64,000 nucleotides of DNA, taken from positions 558,001 through 622,000 of the forward strand of contig NZ_CP013187.1 in NCBI RefSeq assembly GCF_001444405.1, written 5' to 3'. Shown here in pieces: positions 17,452 through 26,784 of the stretch. A model generated the notes under the pieces. That model had not been told where the DNA came from. It did not search any database and saw nothing but the letters and a program-made list of their open reading frames with translations. The stretch comes from Pseudoalteromonas phenolica. Lineage in GTDB: Bacteria > Pseudomonadota > Gammaproteobacteria > Enterobacterales > Alteromonadaceae. Both the position numbers and the translations under genes were made by a program. The stretch's first letter is position 1; each line of letters begins with the position of its first letter.

Positions 17452-17482
17452 AAGGCCCTGAAACACAGGGCCTTGTTGTTTT
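17452..17482 (+). terminator. Intrinsic terminator after queA
   Basis: AAGGCCCTG pairs with CAGGGCCTT around a short AAACA loop, followed by a T-rich run (GTTGTTTT). tgt must therefore use its own promoter or readthrough. Confidence 0.85.
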
Positions 17483-17660
17483 AAGCTTTTCTTATTAACT
17501 CCTTTCTTTATCCATCTTTAATTTCTTAGTTTTCGCCCCAATCATTAGAATTCGCAGTGTAAACAAGGTAGAATCGGACGGTTAAAATCAGCTCTAAAAA
17601 TAAACGTGATGGCGTTTATAGAACGAGTGTTGGACTGTTTTTCCGACTTTTGAGGTAGCT

Positions 17661-18785
17661 ATGAAATTTGAATTAGATCGTACTGATGGCAAAGCCCGTC
17701 GCGGCCGTTTGATTTTTGACCGCGGTGTGGTCGAAACTCCTGCATTTATGCCTGTAGGTACATACGGTACTGTAAAGGGCATGACGCCAGACGAGTTAAA
17801 AGACACAGGCGCACATATCTGCTTAGGTAATACCTTTCACCTAATGCTTCGTCCTGGTACTGAAATTATCAAGCAACATGGTGACTTGCATGACTTTATG
17901 AACTGGGATAAGCCAATCTTGACTGATTCAGGCGGTTTCCAAGTATTCAGCTTAGGCGCAATGCGTAAAATTTCTGAAGAAGGCGTAATGTTTAAGTCAC
18001 CAGTAAATGGTGAAAAAATCATGTTATCGCCAGAAAAAGCGATGCAAGTACAGCGAGACTTAGGTTCAGATATCGTGATGATCTTTGACGAATGTACGCC
18101 TTACCCTGCAACAGAAAAAGAAGCCCGTGATTCAATGGAGCTTTCACTACGTTGGGCAAAACGTTCGAAAGAAGGCCACGGTGATAACCCTTCTGCGTTA
18201 TTCGGTATTATTCAAGGTGGTATGTACCCTGAGCTTCGTGCAGAATCACAAAAAGGCTTAGAAGAAATTGGCTTTGATGGTTATGCACTCGGTGGTTTAT
18301 CAGTGGGTGAGCCAAAAGAAGACATGATCAACATCCTTGACCACTGTGCTTACAAAATGCCAGAAGACAAGCCGCGCTATCTAATGGGCGTAGGTAAACC
18401 CGAAGACTTAGTTGAAGCGGTGCGTCGTGGTATCGATATGTTTGACTGTGTAATGCCAACGCGTAATGCGCGTAATGGTCACTTGTTTATCAGTACGGGT
18501 GTTATTAAAATCCGTAACGCAGTTCACAAAACAGATACAGGCCCATTAGATCCTGAGTGTGATTGTCATACATGTAAAAACTACTCGCGTGCTTACTTAC
18601 ACCACTTAGATAAGTGTAATGAAATCTTAGGTGCACGTTTAAATACTATCCATAATTTACGTTTCTACCAACGTGTAATGGAAGGCCTAAGAAATGCGAT
18701 TGCCGAAGGCAAACTAGACGAATTCGTAGAAGATTTTTACGCTAAACGTGGCCTTCCAGTGCCGCCATTAGCTGAAACAGAATAA
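17661..18785 (+). CDS. tgt: tRNA-guanine transglycosylase
   Basis: A 374-residue TIM-barrel enzyme that exchanges guanine-34 of tRNA(Asp, Asn, His, Tyr) for preQ1. Catalytic aspartates lie in LTDSGGFQVFS and FDCVMPTRNARNG. The zinc site is CDCHTCKNY followed by a His about 26 residues on (YLHHLDKC). It acts before QueA in queuosine synthesis. It starts the tgt-yajC-secD-secF unit, with 29 bases to yajC. Confidence 0.97.
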   Translation: MKFELDRTDGKARRGRLIFDRGVVETPAFMPVGTYGTVKGMTPDELKDTGAHICLGNTFHLMLRPGTEIIKQHGDLHDFMNWDKPILTDSGGFQVFSLGAMRKISEEGVMFKSPVNGEKIMLSPEKAMQVQRDLGSDIVMIFDECTPYPATEKEARDSMELSLRWAKRSKEGHGDNPSALFGIIQGGMYPELRAESQKGLEEIGFDGYALGGLSVGEPKEDMINILDHCAYKMPEDKPRYLMGVGKPEDLVEAVRRGIDMFDCVMPTRNARNGHLFISTGVIKIRNAVHKTDTGPLDPECDCHTCKNYSRAYLHHLDKCNEILGARLNTIHNLRFYQRVMEGLRNAIAEGKLDEFVEDFYAKRGLPVPPLAETE

Positions 18786-18814
18786 TATAAATTTAAAATA
18801 TAAGAGGAAGTGTT

Positions 18815-19153
18815 ATGAGTTTATTTATCTCGACTGCGCATGCAAGTGCTGCAGCGCCAGCACCAGCAGGTGGTGGCATGGAAATGCTTATCATGTTAGG
18901 TGTATTTGGTTTGGTTTTTTATTTTTTAATCTACCGTCCACAAGCTAAGCGTGTAAAAGAGCACAAAGACCTAATGGGTGCACTAGGTAAAGGTGACGAA
19001 GTACTAACACAAGGTGGCTTAGTAGGTAAAATCACTAAAGTTGCTGATGACAAAGATTTTGTCGTTATTGCTTTAAATGACCAAACTGAAGTCACAGTGC
19101 AAAAATCAGCAGTATCAGCTGTGTTGCCTAAAGGCACAATGAAATCGCTGTAA
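18815..19153 (+). CDS. yajC: Sec translocon accessory protein YajC
   Basis: A 112-residue single-span inner-membrane protein. A short N-terminal part rich in Ala and Pro precedes the helix (about 25-43, MLIMLGVFGLVFYFLIYRPQ). The conserved cytosolic domain has KGDEVLTQGGLVGKI. It belongs to the SecDF-YajC subcomplex, which assists SecYEG in protein export. Upstream AAGAGGAAG is a good ribosome site. Confidence 0.95.
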   Translation: MSLFISTAHASAAAPAPAGGGMEMLIMLGVFGLVFYFLIYRPQAKRVKEHKDLMGALGKGDEVLTQGGLVGKITKVADDKDFVVIALNDQTEVTVQKSAVSAVLPKGTMKSL

Positions 19154-19183
19154 TCTAAAAACAAAAATAAAAAGGTAAAGCCT

Positions 19184-21043
19184 GTGTTAAACAAGTATCC
19201 AATGTGGAAGTATTTACTTGTTCTGGCTGTATTAGCGATTGGTATTTTATATGCCACACCAAACCTGTATGGCCGTGATCCGGCCATACAGGTTTCTGGT
19301 ACTAAAGGTGCCAGCGCTGATCTAAGTGTGCTAGACAAAGTAAATGAGACTCTAAAAGAGAACAACATCACAGTTAAATCTTCAGCATTAGAAAACGATC
19401 AAGTATTGGTACGTTTTACGAATGTTGAAGAACAGTTAAAAGCGCAAGATATTTTGCGTGACAGCCTATCTGACGACTACATTTCTGCGATCAATATGAG
19501 CCCAGCACAACCTGATTGGTTGAAAGACATTGGCGGTAATCCAATGAAGCTAGGTCTAGATTTAAGTGGTGGTGTTCACTTCACAATGGAAGTCGACATG
19601 GTCACAGCGTTAGACAATGCGTTAGAAACCATGGAGCAAGATTTCAAGAGTGACTTACGTGGTGAAAAACTTCGTTATCGTTCTATTCGTCGTGTATCAG
19701 GTGCTGAACGTGTACAAGTGATCATGCGTAATGATGATGACAAAGATGCGGCAGAGCGCTTTTTAAAGCAGCGTTACCCACTTTACAACTTTGTTGATGA
19801 TAGCAGCAACAGCTTGGCATTCTTCGCGAGTTTAAGCGATCAAAAATTCAAAGAGATCCGCGCTTACGCAATCAAGCAAAACGAAACCATCATTCGTAAC
19901 CGTATCAACCAACTAGGTGTTGCAGAACCAAATGTACAACAGCAAGGTGCTGAACGTATTATTGTGCAACTACCTGGTGTTCAAGACACTGCTCGTGCGA
20001 AAGAAATTTTAGGTGCAACGGCTACGCTTGAGTTTCGTGAAGTAGATGAAAACGCGGATGTTCGCTCTGCTGCACAGGGCCGTGTTCCACCGGGCACTGA
20101 AGTGATCATGCACAAAGATGGCTACCCAGTGGTACTTAAGAAACGCGTTATTTTAGGCGGTTCTCATATTACAGGTGCGCAATCGGGGATCGATGAATAT
20201 TCACGTCCTCAAGTGAGCATTAACCTTGATAGCAAAGGTGGCGCTAAAATGAGTGCCTTTACTAAGCGTGCAGTAGGTAAGCGTATGGCGACCGTATTCA
20301 TTGAATACAAGCCATCAGGTAAGAAAGACGAAAATGGGAAAGCGCTTCCACCAATTAAGGTTGAAGAAGTGATTAACGTTGCAACCATTCAAGCTCGTCT
20401 AAACAACTCATTCCGTATCACAGGTATTGATAACCCAGCTGAAGCCCACAACCTTAGCCTATTACTTCGTGCAGGTGCCTTAGTTGCGCCAATTCAAATT
20501 GTTGAAGAGCGTACAGTAGGTCCAAGCCTAGGTCAGGAAAACATCGAAGCGGGTATGACAGCTGTGGTACTTGGTTTTGCATTTGTACTGGCATTTATGT
20601 TGTTGTACTACAAAGGCTTTGGTCTGGTATCTAACATTGCACTTGCTTCTAACCTAGTACTTATTGTTGGTGTTATGTCGATGATCCCAGGTGCCACTCT
20701 GACATTACCAGGTATTGCCGGTATCGTACTAACGGTAGGTATGGCGGTAGATGCGAACGTACTTATCTTTGAGCGTATTCGTGAAGAATTAGCCGACGGT
20801 CGTAGCCCTCAGCAAGCAGTTCACCAAGGTTATGACAGTGCATTTAGCACCATTTTCGATGCCAACATCACTACACTGATTGCAGCCGTTATCTTATTTG
20901 CGGTTGGTACAGGTCCAATTGCGGGCTTTGCTGTAACACTTGCGATCGGTATCATCACGTCGATGTTTACGGCCATTGTCGGTACGCGTGCTGTGATCAA
21001 TTTAGTGATCGGTGGTAAGCGCATTAATAAGCTTTCAATCTAG
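19184..21043 (+). CDS. secD: Protein translocase subunit SecD
   Basis: A 619-residue RND-like export motor subunit with one N-terminal helix, a large periplasmic region (LGLDLSGGVHFTMEV near 128; P1 and head domains) and five C-terminal helices. The core signature MAVDANVLIFERIREE lies near residue 525. With SecF it uses the proton gradient to complete export of preproteins. Translation begins at GTG (19184), 31 bases after yajC. Length matches E. coli SecD (615). Confidence 0.97.
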   Translation: MLNKYPMWKYLLVLAVLAIGILYATPNLYGRDPAIQVSGTKGASADLSVLDKVNETLKENNITVKSSALENDQVLVRFTNVEEQLKAQDILRDSLSDDYISAINMSPAQPDWLKDIGGNPMKLGLDLSGGVHFTMEVDMVTALDNALETMEQDFKSDLRGEKLRYRSIRRVSGAERVQVIMRNDDDKDAAERFLKQRYPLYNFVDDSSNSLAFFASLSDQKFKEIRAYAIKQNETIIRNRINQLGVAEPNVQQQGAERIIVQLPGVQDTARAKEILGATATLEFREVDENADVRSAAQGRVPPGTEVIMHKDGYPVVLKKRVILGGSHITGAQSGIDEYSRPQVSINLDSKGGAKMSAFTKRAVGKRMATVFIEYKPSGKKDENGKALPPIKVEEVINVATIQARLNNSFRITGIDNPAEAHNLSLLLRAGALVAPIQIVEERTVGPSLGQENIEAGMTAVVLGFAFVLAFMLLYYKGFGLVSNIALASNLVLIVGVMSMIPGATLTLPGIAGIVLTVGMAVDANVLIFERIREELADGRSPQQAVHQGYDSAFSTIFDANITTLIAAVILFAVGTGPIAGFAVTLAIGIITSMFTAIVGTRAVINLVIGGKRINKLSI

Positions 21044-21052
21044 GAGACGGAT

Positions 21053-21997
21053 ATGCAGTTATTAAAATTAAATGACACCATCCGCTTTATGTCAGCACGC
21101 AAGCTTACCATGGCGATTTCTGCGTTATTGATTCTGGCATCAATTGCGTCTATGGCAATTCGTGGATTGAACTTTGGCTTAGACTTTACCGGTGGTACAG
21201 CGGTTGAGGTTGGCTTTTCACAGCCAGCTGATTTGGCAAAAATCCGTTCTGTCTTAGCTGAAAATGGCTTTGCGGATGCATCAGTACAATTATTTGGTTC
21301 AAGCCAAGATGTATTGGTTCGCTTAGCACCACGAGGCAGTGAAGTAAAAGCGGAAACGATTGGTAACCAATTGATCGCCGCACTTAAGCAAGCTGATAGC
21401 AGCGTAGAGATGCGTCGTATTGAGTTTGTTGGTCCAAGTGTGGGTGAAGACTTAAAAGAGCAGGGCGGCTTAGCCATGCTAACCGCGCTTATCTGTATCT
21501 TGATGTACGTTGCATTTCGATTTGAATATCGTTTTGCCATCGGTGCGGTAGCGGCACTTTTCCACGATGTGATCATCACGATGGGTCTTTTCTCATTATT
21601 AGACCTAGAGTTTGATCTGACTATCCTTGCAGCTATCTTAGCGGTTATCGGTTACTCACTGAATGACACCATTGTTGTATCTGACCGTATTCGTGAGAAC
21701 TTCCGTAAAGTGCGTATTGATGACACTATTGAGATCATCAATATCTCACTCACGCAAACACTAAATCGTACCTTAGTTACTTCAATCACGACTATTTTAG
21801 TTTTGATTGCACTATTCGTATGGGGCGGCCAAACCATTCATGGTTTCGCAACTGCACTACTATTTGGTGTATTCATTGGTACTTACTCTTCTGTATATGT
21901 TGCAAGCTCGGTTGCGGTTGCGATGGGTGTAAGCAAAGAAGATTTAATACCAGTAGAAGTTGAAAAAGAAGGTGCGGACTTAGACGCCATGCCTTAA
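21053..21997 (+). CDS. secF: Protein translocase subunit SecF
   Basis: A 314-residue partner of SecD. It has helix one, a periplasmic domain with the family opening GLDFTGGTAVEV, and five more helices including the SecD/F signature (GYSLNDTIVVSDRIRENFRK near 200). It lies nine bases after secD with the ribosome site AGGAG in between. A strong terminator closes the operon. Confidence 0.97.
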   Translation: MQLLKLNDTIRFMSARKLTMAISALLILASIASMAIRGLNFGLDFTGGTAVEVGFSQPADLAKIRSVLAENGFADASVQLFGSSQDVLVRLAPRGSEVKAETIGNQLIAALKQADSSVEMRRIEFVGPSVGEDLKEQGGLAMLTALICILMYVAFRFEYRFAIGAVAALFHDVIITMGLFSLLDLEFDLTILAAILAVIGYSLNDTIVVSDRIRENFRKVRIDDTIEIINISLTQTLNRTLVTSITTILVLIALFVWGGQTIHGFATALLFGVFIGTYSSVYVASSVAVAMGVSKEDLIPVEVEKEGADLDAMP

Positions 21998-22020
21998 GAG
22001 AACCGAAAGTTTTCTTTGAC

Positions 22021-22050
22021 AAAACCGCATATGCAAATATGCGGTTTTTT
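22021..22050 (+). terminator. Intrinsic terminator after secF
   Basis: AAAACCGCATAT pairs perfectly with ATATGCGGTTTT around a four-base loop and runs into six T residues. Confidence 0.9.
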
Positions 22051-22103
22051 ATTGTCTGAAAAGCAAGTTTTGAACCTTTTCTGTGTAATCACATCAAATC
22101 AGT

Positions 22104-22109
22104 TATAAT
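22104..22109 (+). promoter_or_regulatory. -10 element of the small lipoprotein gene
   Basis: A consensus TATAAT lies 31 bases before the ATG at 22140 and just after the secF terminator. No convincing -35 was identified. Confidence 0.5.
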
Positions 22110-22139
22110 CAAGAAAAAGTATTTAAAATAGGTAAATTT

Positions 22140-22430
22140 ATGAAAAGCTTATTGATTGCGGTATTACCTTTGGCCTTTGTATTATCTGGTTGCAAGGTAA
22201 ATGAAGGTGAAGCATACGAAAAAGATAAAGCACCTGAAGAACGTACTGAATACAATGGTGCGGAAGGCATTGCGCAAGCGCAAAAAGATAAACTGTATTT
22301 GATGGATAAAGAGCTCAGAGATAAGTGTAATGATGCGAAGATCAGTTATGCGGTGGCTAAATCAAATAACAATGAAAAAGAAGCACAAGCGCAAAAAGCC
22401 ATTATGGCCAATACCTGTAAAGGTAAGTAA
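22140..22430 (+). CDS. Small predicted lipoprotein
   Basis: A 96-residue protein with a lipoprotein signal peptide ending LSGC (Cys18). A short, highly charged and helical mature part follows, with two further cysteines (RDKCND and NTCKGK) that could form a disulfide. No family is recognised. Ala at the second and third mature positions is absent, and there is no Asp at +2, so sorting to the outer membrane is expected. A palindrome TCTAAATTC/GAATTTAGA (about 22436-22456) just after the stop may end the transcript. Confidence 0.65.
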   Translation: MKSLLIAVLPLAFVLSGCKVNEGEAYEKDKAPEERTEYNGAEGIAQAQKDKLYLMDKELRDKCNDAKISYAVAKSNNNEKEAQAQKAIMANTCKGK

Positions 22431-22517
22431 GGCATCTAAATTCGCTGAATTTAGAAGAATAAAGAAAACCTCATAATTTTATGACAATGATATTTCATTC
22501 TTTTCTTTAAAGAGTAT

Positions 22518-22536
22518 AATGAGAATTGTTTTCAAT
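22518..22536 (+). promoter_or_regulatory. Fur-box-like site over a -10
   Basis: AATGAGAATTGTTTTCAAT matches the 19-bp Fur consensus pattern (AATGANAATNATTNTCATT) at most positions and overlaps a TATAAT (22515-22520). A repressor bound here would block the promoter. It lies 19 bases before the lipoprotein ATG at 22555. Confidence 0.6.
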
Positions 22537-22554
22537 AATAATTACGAGGTTCTC

Positions 22555-23082
22555 ATGAAATCTAGGTTGGCAATTTTACTTACAAGCCTTGCACTAACAG
22601 CATGTTCAGAGCAGGTTGAGCAACAAACACAAACGACAGAAGCTGCACCAGCCAAAGTAACCAACTTAGACACCTACAAGCAACAAGCACAAAGCTTACT
22701 GGGTGAGATCAGAGCCAACGAAGCGTCTCAAAAGCTTGAGCAAAGCTCACAGCAACTTGTTGCGACATCTCGTCAATTATTAGCTGAATTCACTGCTAAA
22801 TACCCTGCATGTGACAGCTACCTTTCGGCATTAGACAAAGCTGCAGACGTTATTCCTACACTGCCATTAGAAGAAATTGAATCTGGTTACCACAAAGATG
22901 GCAAGTTACCTAAATACGATTCACCTGTGTGCTATCACGCAAAAGATTTGTTGGTTCACCCTGCAACTGTGCAAGCAATGGCTGCACAAGGTATGCAGTT
23001 TGAATCGGCATATGAAGACGCTGAACTTGAAATTGTCGAAGTGATTGCGCATTTCGATCAAGTTGAAAAAGCACTTCGCTAA
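22555..23082 (+). CDS. Predicted lipoprotein, probably iron-regulated
   Basis: A 175-residue protein with signal peptide and lipobox LTACS (Cys17). A Gln/Thr-rich linker is followed by a helical domain of about 130 residues with two cysteines (YPACDSY and SPVCYH). The frame is open from 22519, but that start falls inside the Fur-like operator. The ATG at 22555 has a GAGG ribosome site and a proper signal peptide, so I chose it. I do not recognise the family. The Fur-like site suggests a role when iron is limiting, perhaps in haem or metal handling; that is inference. A bidirectional terminator follows. Confidence 0.7.
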   Translation: MKSRLAILLTSLALTACSEQVEQQTQTTEAAPAKVTNLDTYKQQAQSLLGEIRANEASQKLEQSSQQLVATSRQLLAEFTAKYPACDSYLSALDKAADVIPTLPLEEIESGYHKDGKLPKYDSPVCYHAKDLLVHPATVQAMAAQGMQFESAYEDAELEIVEVIAHFDQVEKALR

Positions 23083-23115
23083 TTTATTGCTTCGTTATAA
23101 TTTATCGAAGAAATA

Positions 23116-23144
23116 AAAATGGCGCCCATTGGGCGCCATTTTTT
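23116..23144. terminator. Bidirectional terminator
   Basis: AAAATGGCGCCC pairs perfectly with GGGCGCCATTTT around ATT, with T runs readable on both strands. It lies between the convergent lipoprotein gene and yfhL. Confidence 0.9.
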
Positions 23145-23163
23145 GATTTAGATTAGCCAGAAC

Positions 23164-23418
23164 TTACTTATCTTGACCAGTAAGGCGCAAAAACTTCTCG
23201 GCTAAGGCATCTAAATCTTCTTTGTGATTGGGGTCGGGTTTTATGCAATCGATCGGACAGACACTTACGCACGTGGGCGTGTCGTAATGGCCGACACACT
23301 CAGTGCATTTATTTGGATCAATCTCATAAATTTTCTCACCCATATAAATGGCCTCATTCGGACATTCAGGATCGCACATATCACAGTTGATGCACTTTGA
23401 ATTGATCAACAGCGCCAT
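23164..23418 (-). CDS. yfhL: YfhL-type 2[4Fe-4S] ferredoxin
   Basis: An 84-residue ferredoxin with two cluster-binding sets: CINCDMCDPECP and CTECVGHYDTPTCVSVCP. The second has the long Cys-Cys insertion typical of the Allochromatium-type or YfhL group. It lies four bases after trhP and is evidently co-transcribed. In E. coli YfhL and TrhP have been linked to tRNA 5-hydroxyuridine formation, so an electron-transfer role for TrhP is a reasonable inference from adjacency. Confidence 0.9.
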   Translation of the reverse strand: MALLINSKCINCDMCDPECPNEAIYMGEKIYEIDPNKCTECVGHYDTPTCVSVCPIDCIKPDPNHKEDLDALAEKFLRLTGQDK

Positions 23419-23421
23419 GAT

Positions 23422-24780
23422 TTAGGCCTTTTTAAATGGGTTACGCGTATCTTCTTGATCGTTCAGGTTACGCATCAAAATCGCGTGATCTAAATCGATG
23501 TTTTCAGGCAGTGGAATTTTTACAATGTGACCAGAGCCTTTTGCATCGTCAATTTTCTCGCCTTTTTTGTTTTCCATGTGTTCAAGGTTGAAGCTGATGT
23601 TGCCTTGCGGTGTCATCAGCTCAAGACTGTGGCCCGTACAGAATTTATTCTTAACATCAATCTCAACCAAGCCATTGTCTAGGCGGCCTAATACTTCACC
23701 TACAAATTGTTGTTTGTCAGAAACTGAATGGCCGTATTCATAGTTTTGGTAATCTTGGTGCGCGTGGCGCTTTAAGAAACCTTCGGTATAACCGCGGTGT
23801 GCTAGGTTCTCAAGAGTGCGCATCAGGTTTGGATCAAAAGGTTTACCTGCTACCGCGTCATCAATTGCCTTGCGGTAAACTTGCGCTGTACGTGCTACAT
23901 AGTAGAAAGACTTAGTACGACCTTCGATCTTCAAGCTGTGCACGCCCATTTTTGTCAGTTGGTCGACATACTGCACCGCACGTAAGTCTTTTGAGTTCAT
24001 GATGTATGTACCATGCTCGTCTTCAAATGCTGGCATGTATTCACCGGGACGACCTTGTTCTTCTAACATGAAGACTTCATTGGTCGGTGCACCTTCGCCC
24101 AGTGTTGGGATCACAGATTGTGGGTCAATTTTATGCACTACATCGCCGGTCTCAGTTTCTTTACCTGGCTTAACGTCATATTCCCAACGGCATGCATTGG
24201 TACACGTACCTTGGTTAGGATCGCGTTTATTGATGTAACCTGACAATAAGCAGCGACCAGAGTAGGCCATGCATAATGCGCCGTGAACAAACACTTCTAA
24301 CTCGGTTTGTGGGCAAAGTTCACGAATTTCAGCGATCTCTTCAAGTGATAATTCACGGGATAAAATTACGCGCTCAATCCCTTGTTTCGCCCAAAACTGA
24401 ACTGACGCATAGTTAACTGCGTTAGCTTGGACTGAAAGGTGAATTGGCATATCAGGCCATTTATCACGCACTAGCATGATTAAACCCGGATCAGACATGA
24501 TGAGTGCATCGGGCTTCATGGCAATCACAGGCTCAATGTCTTTTAAGTAGGTTTGTACTTTTTTATTGTGTGGCGCGATGTTTGAAACCACATAGAGCTT
24601 TTTATTGAGTGCATGGGCTTCGTTAATCCCCAATTCTAAATTAGCTAAATCAAATTCATTGTTACGCACGCGCAAGCTGTAACGTGGTTGGCCTGCATAC
24701 ACGGCATCGGCACCATATGCGAATGCATAACGCATATTTTTTAAACTACCTGCAGGGGATAAAAGCTCTGGAACAAACAT
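23422..24780 (-). CDS. trhP: tRNA 5-hydroxyuridine synthase subunit TrhP (YegQ, peptidase U32 family)
   Basis: A 452-residue U32-family protein that makes 5-hydroxyuridine at tRNA position 34 from prephenate-derived chemistry. The TIM-barrel start is ELLSPAGSLKNMRYAFAYGA. The four cysteines that hold an iron-sulfur cluster are visible in ALCMAYSGRC and GTCTNACRW, followed by the U32 block LKIEGRTKS (near 285). Length is the same as E. coli YegQ (453). It is the first gene of a pair with yfhL. Older annotations call this a collagenase-like protease. Confidence 0.93.
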   Translation of the reverse strand: MFVPELLSPAGSLKNMRYAFAYGADAVYAGQPRYSLRVRNNEFDLANLELGINEAHALNKKLYVVSNIAPHNKKVQTYLKDIEPVIAMKPDALIMSDPGLIMLVRDKWPDMPIHLSVQANAVNYASVQFWAKQGIERVILSRELSLEEIAEIRELCPQTELEVFVHGALCMAYSGRCLLSGYINKRDPNQGTCTNACRWEYDVKPGKETETGDVVHKIDPQSVIPTLGEGAPTNEVFMLEEQGRPGEYMPAFEDEHGTYIMNSKDLRAVQYVDQLTKMGVHSLKIEGRTKSFYYVARTAQVYRKAIDDAVAGKPFDPNLMRTLENLAHRGYTEGFLKRHAHQDYQNYEYGHSVSDKQQFVGEVLGRLDNGLVEIDVKNKFCTGHSLELMTPQGNISFNLEHMENKKGEKIDDAKGSGHIVKIPLPENIDLDHAILMRNLNDQEDTRNPFKKA

Positions 24781-24988
24781 AGTAAAAACCTCTTACATTG
24801 AACTGAGTGCTGGTCAGCTGTTTCGGTCAAAAGTGACGGTAAAATTTCAGGTGAAATTAAAAAGCGGCGCAGTATAAAGGTTAATGAAATTGTCATGTTT
24901 GACGCAGATCATGGTTTTTCGCTGAATTCTGATCTATTCGAAATTTTTAAAGGATCAAGATCTAGTAGGTTTTTAGCGCTAAAACGCG

Positions 24989-24994
24989 TATAAT
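24989..24994 (+). promoter_or_regulatory. ndk promoter -10
   Basis: TATAAT is followed by a GC-rich discriminator (TCGCGCCCG), 43 bases before the ndk ATG. The GC-rich discriminator suggests growth-rate or stringent control. The rest of 24781-25037 also serves trhP on the other strand. Confidence 0.6.
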
Positions 24995-25037
24995 TCGCGC
25001 CCGTAAATATTCAACAATTATTATTGGAGCTAAAAAG

Positions 25038-25469
25038 ATGGCTTTAGAGCGTACTTTTTCAATCATCAAGCCTGATGCGGTAGCTAAAAACCACATCGGT
25101 GCAATCTACAACCGTTTCGAATCTGCTGGTCTTAAGATCGTTGCTTCTAAAATGGTTCACCTTTCTCAAGAGAAAGCGGAAGGTTTCTACGCAGAGCACA
25201 AAGAGCGTCCTTTCTTTGGTGCACTAGTTTCTTTCATGACTTCTGGTCCAGTAATGGTTCAAGTTCTTGAAGGTGAAAACGCAGTTCTTAAGAACCGTGA
25301 AATCATGGGTGCTACTAACCCTGCAGAAGCACTAGCTGGTACTTTACGTGCTGACTACGCTGACAGCATCGACGAGAACGCGGTACACGGTTCTGACGCT
25401 CCTGAGTCAGCTGCTCGCGAAATCGCTTACTTCTTCGCTGAAGAAGAAATCTGTCCTCGTACTCGCTAA
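25038..25469 (+). CDS. ndk: Nucleoside diphosphate kinase
   Basis: A 143-residue enzyme that equilibrates nucleoside di- and triphosphates through a phosphohistidine. It has the opening ERTFSIIKPDAVAKN and the active-site block NAVHGSDAPESAAREI with the catalytic His near residue 117. Full length and intact. Ribosome site GGAG. Monocistronic between its own promoter and terminator. Confidence 0.98.
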   Translation: MALERTFSIIKPDAVAKNHIGAIYNRFESAGLKIVASKMVHLSQEKAEGFYAEHKERPFFGALVSFMTSGPVMVQVLEGENAVLKNREIMGATNPAEALAGTLRADYADSIDENAVHGSDAPESAAREIAYFFAEEEICPRTR

Positions 25470-25491
25470 TCGCGAATCGAACAGAGTAAAG

Positions 25492-25513
25492 AAGGGCTCT
25501 CGGGCCCTTTTTT
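25492..25513 (+). terminator. Intrinsic terminator after ndk
   Basis: AAGGGC pairs with GCCCTT around six bases and continues into a run of six T residues. Confidence 0.85.
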
Positions 25514-25650
25514 AGTCCTTGCTGCTTTTGCAAAGTCAGTTTTTATAGCTATTTTTGCAAAATCATCAACAATGTTTGAGTGTGTTGGTTGGTTTTTATA
25601 CAATACGTCGTCTTTTTAATTTCGTACCGTCACTTTATCGAGGTTGCTTC

Positions 25651-26784
25651 ATGGCCACTACAGAGAAAAAAATTAATTTACTTGATTTGAATCGCGAGGG
25701 GATGCGTGAATTGTTTGCATCATTTGGTGAAAAGCCATTCCGCGCAGATCAGGTAATGAAGTGGATTTATCACTTCGGCATCGATAACTTCGACGATATG
25801 AGCAACATCAATAAAAAGCTACGTGCGAAGTTACAAGCGCAATGCGAAATTAAAGCGCCTGAGATTTCAGTTAAGCAAGTAGCCAGTGATGGCACTATTA
25901 AATATGCAATGATCTTAGAGGGCGGCCAAGAGGTTGAAACTGTTTGGATCCCAGAAAAAGACCGCGCAACTCTATGTGTCTCCTCACAGGTAGGATGTGC
26001 GCTTGAGTGTACATTCTGCTCAACGGCGCAGCAGGGCTTCAACCGTAACTTAAAAGTATCTGAGATCATCGGTCAGGTATGGCGTGTTGCGACAGATATT
26101 GGCCTACATAATGGTGACAGCACTAAGCGTCCAATTACTAACGTGGTTATGATGGGTATGGGTGAGCCATTACTGAATATCAACAACGTGGTTCCTGCGA
26201 TGGAACTGATGATGGACGACTGGGCGTTTGGCTTGTCTAAGCGTCGTGTAACACTCAGTACTTCAGGCGTTGTGCCTGCGCTTGATATTCTTAAAGAGAA
26301 AATTGATGTGGCACTGGCGATTTCTCTTCACGCGCCAACTAATGATTTACGTGATGTGCTAGTACCTATCAATAAAAAGTACCCAATTGAAGAGTTCTTA
26401 GCGGCATGTCGTCGTTACATTGATGGCTCTAAAGCGAATAAAGACATCACCATCGAATACGTTATGCTGCAAGGTGTAAACGACAGTACAGATCAAGCGC
26501 ATGAACTGGTTAAAGTACTAAAAGGCACACCGTCTAAGATTAACCTGATCCCATTCAACCCATTCCCGGGTAATGAATATGGTCGTTCAAGCAATAGCCG
26601 TATCGATCGCTTCTCAAAGGTATTACAGGCAGCGGGTTTAACTTGTATTGTTCGCCGTACGCGTGGTGATGACATCGATGCAGCCTGTGGACAGCTAGTC
26701 GGTGACGTGGTTGACCGCACTAAGCGTATTATGAAAAAACAGCAGCGCGAAGATAACGCCATTGCTGTGAATGTGAGTAATTAA
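25651..26784 (+). CDS. rlmN: Dual-specificity 23S rRNA/tRNA adenine-C2 methyltransferase RlmN
   Basis: A 377-residue radical-SAM enzyme that methylates C2 of A2503 in 23S rRNA and A37 in some tRNAs. The cluster motif is CALECTFC (CxxxCxxC), followed by GMGEPLLN and the C-terminal catalytic Cys region RRTRGDDIDAACGQL. The frame is open from 25555, but the ATG at 25651 has the ribosome site GAGG and matches the family start (ATTEKKINLLDLNREGM). It begins the rlmN-pilW-rodZ-ispG-hisS-yfgM-bamB-der gene order typical of gammaproteobacteria. Confidence 0.96.
   Translation: MATTEKKINLLDLNREGMRELFASFGEKPFRADQVMKWIYHFGIDNFDDMSNINKKLRAKLQAQCEIKAPEISVKQVASDGTIKYAMILEGGQEVETVWIPEKDRATLCVSSQVGCALECTFCSTAQQGFNRNLKVSEIIGQVWRVATDIGLHNGDSTKRPITNVVMMGMGEPLLNINNVVPAMELMMDDWAFGLSKRRVTLSTSGVVPALDILKEKIDVALAISLHAPTNDLRDVLVPINKKYPIEEFLAACRRYIDGSKANKDITIEYVMLQGVNDSTDQAHELVKVLKGTPSKINLIPFNPFPGNEYGRSSNSRIDRFSKVLQAAGLTCIVRRTRGDDIDAACGQLVGDVVDRTKRIMKKQQREDNAIAVNVSN

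Noticed and set aside
21040..21579. 179-codon minus-strand frame opposite secF.
   Set aside because: A shadow of secF, with no initiation signals or recognisable protein features.
21770..21782. ACTAAGGT on the minus strand inside secF, matching the core of the acetate motif.
   Set aside because: Only the 8-base core agrees and it lies in secF coding sequence; expected by chance in 64 kb.
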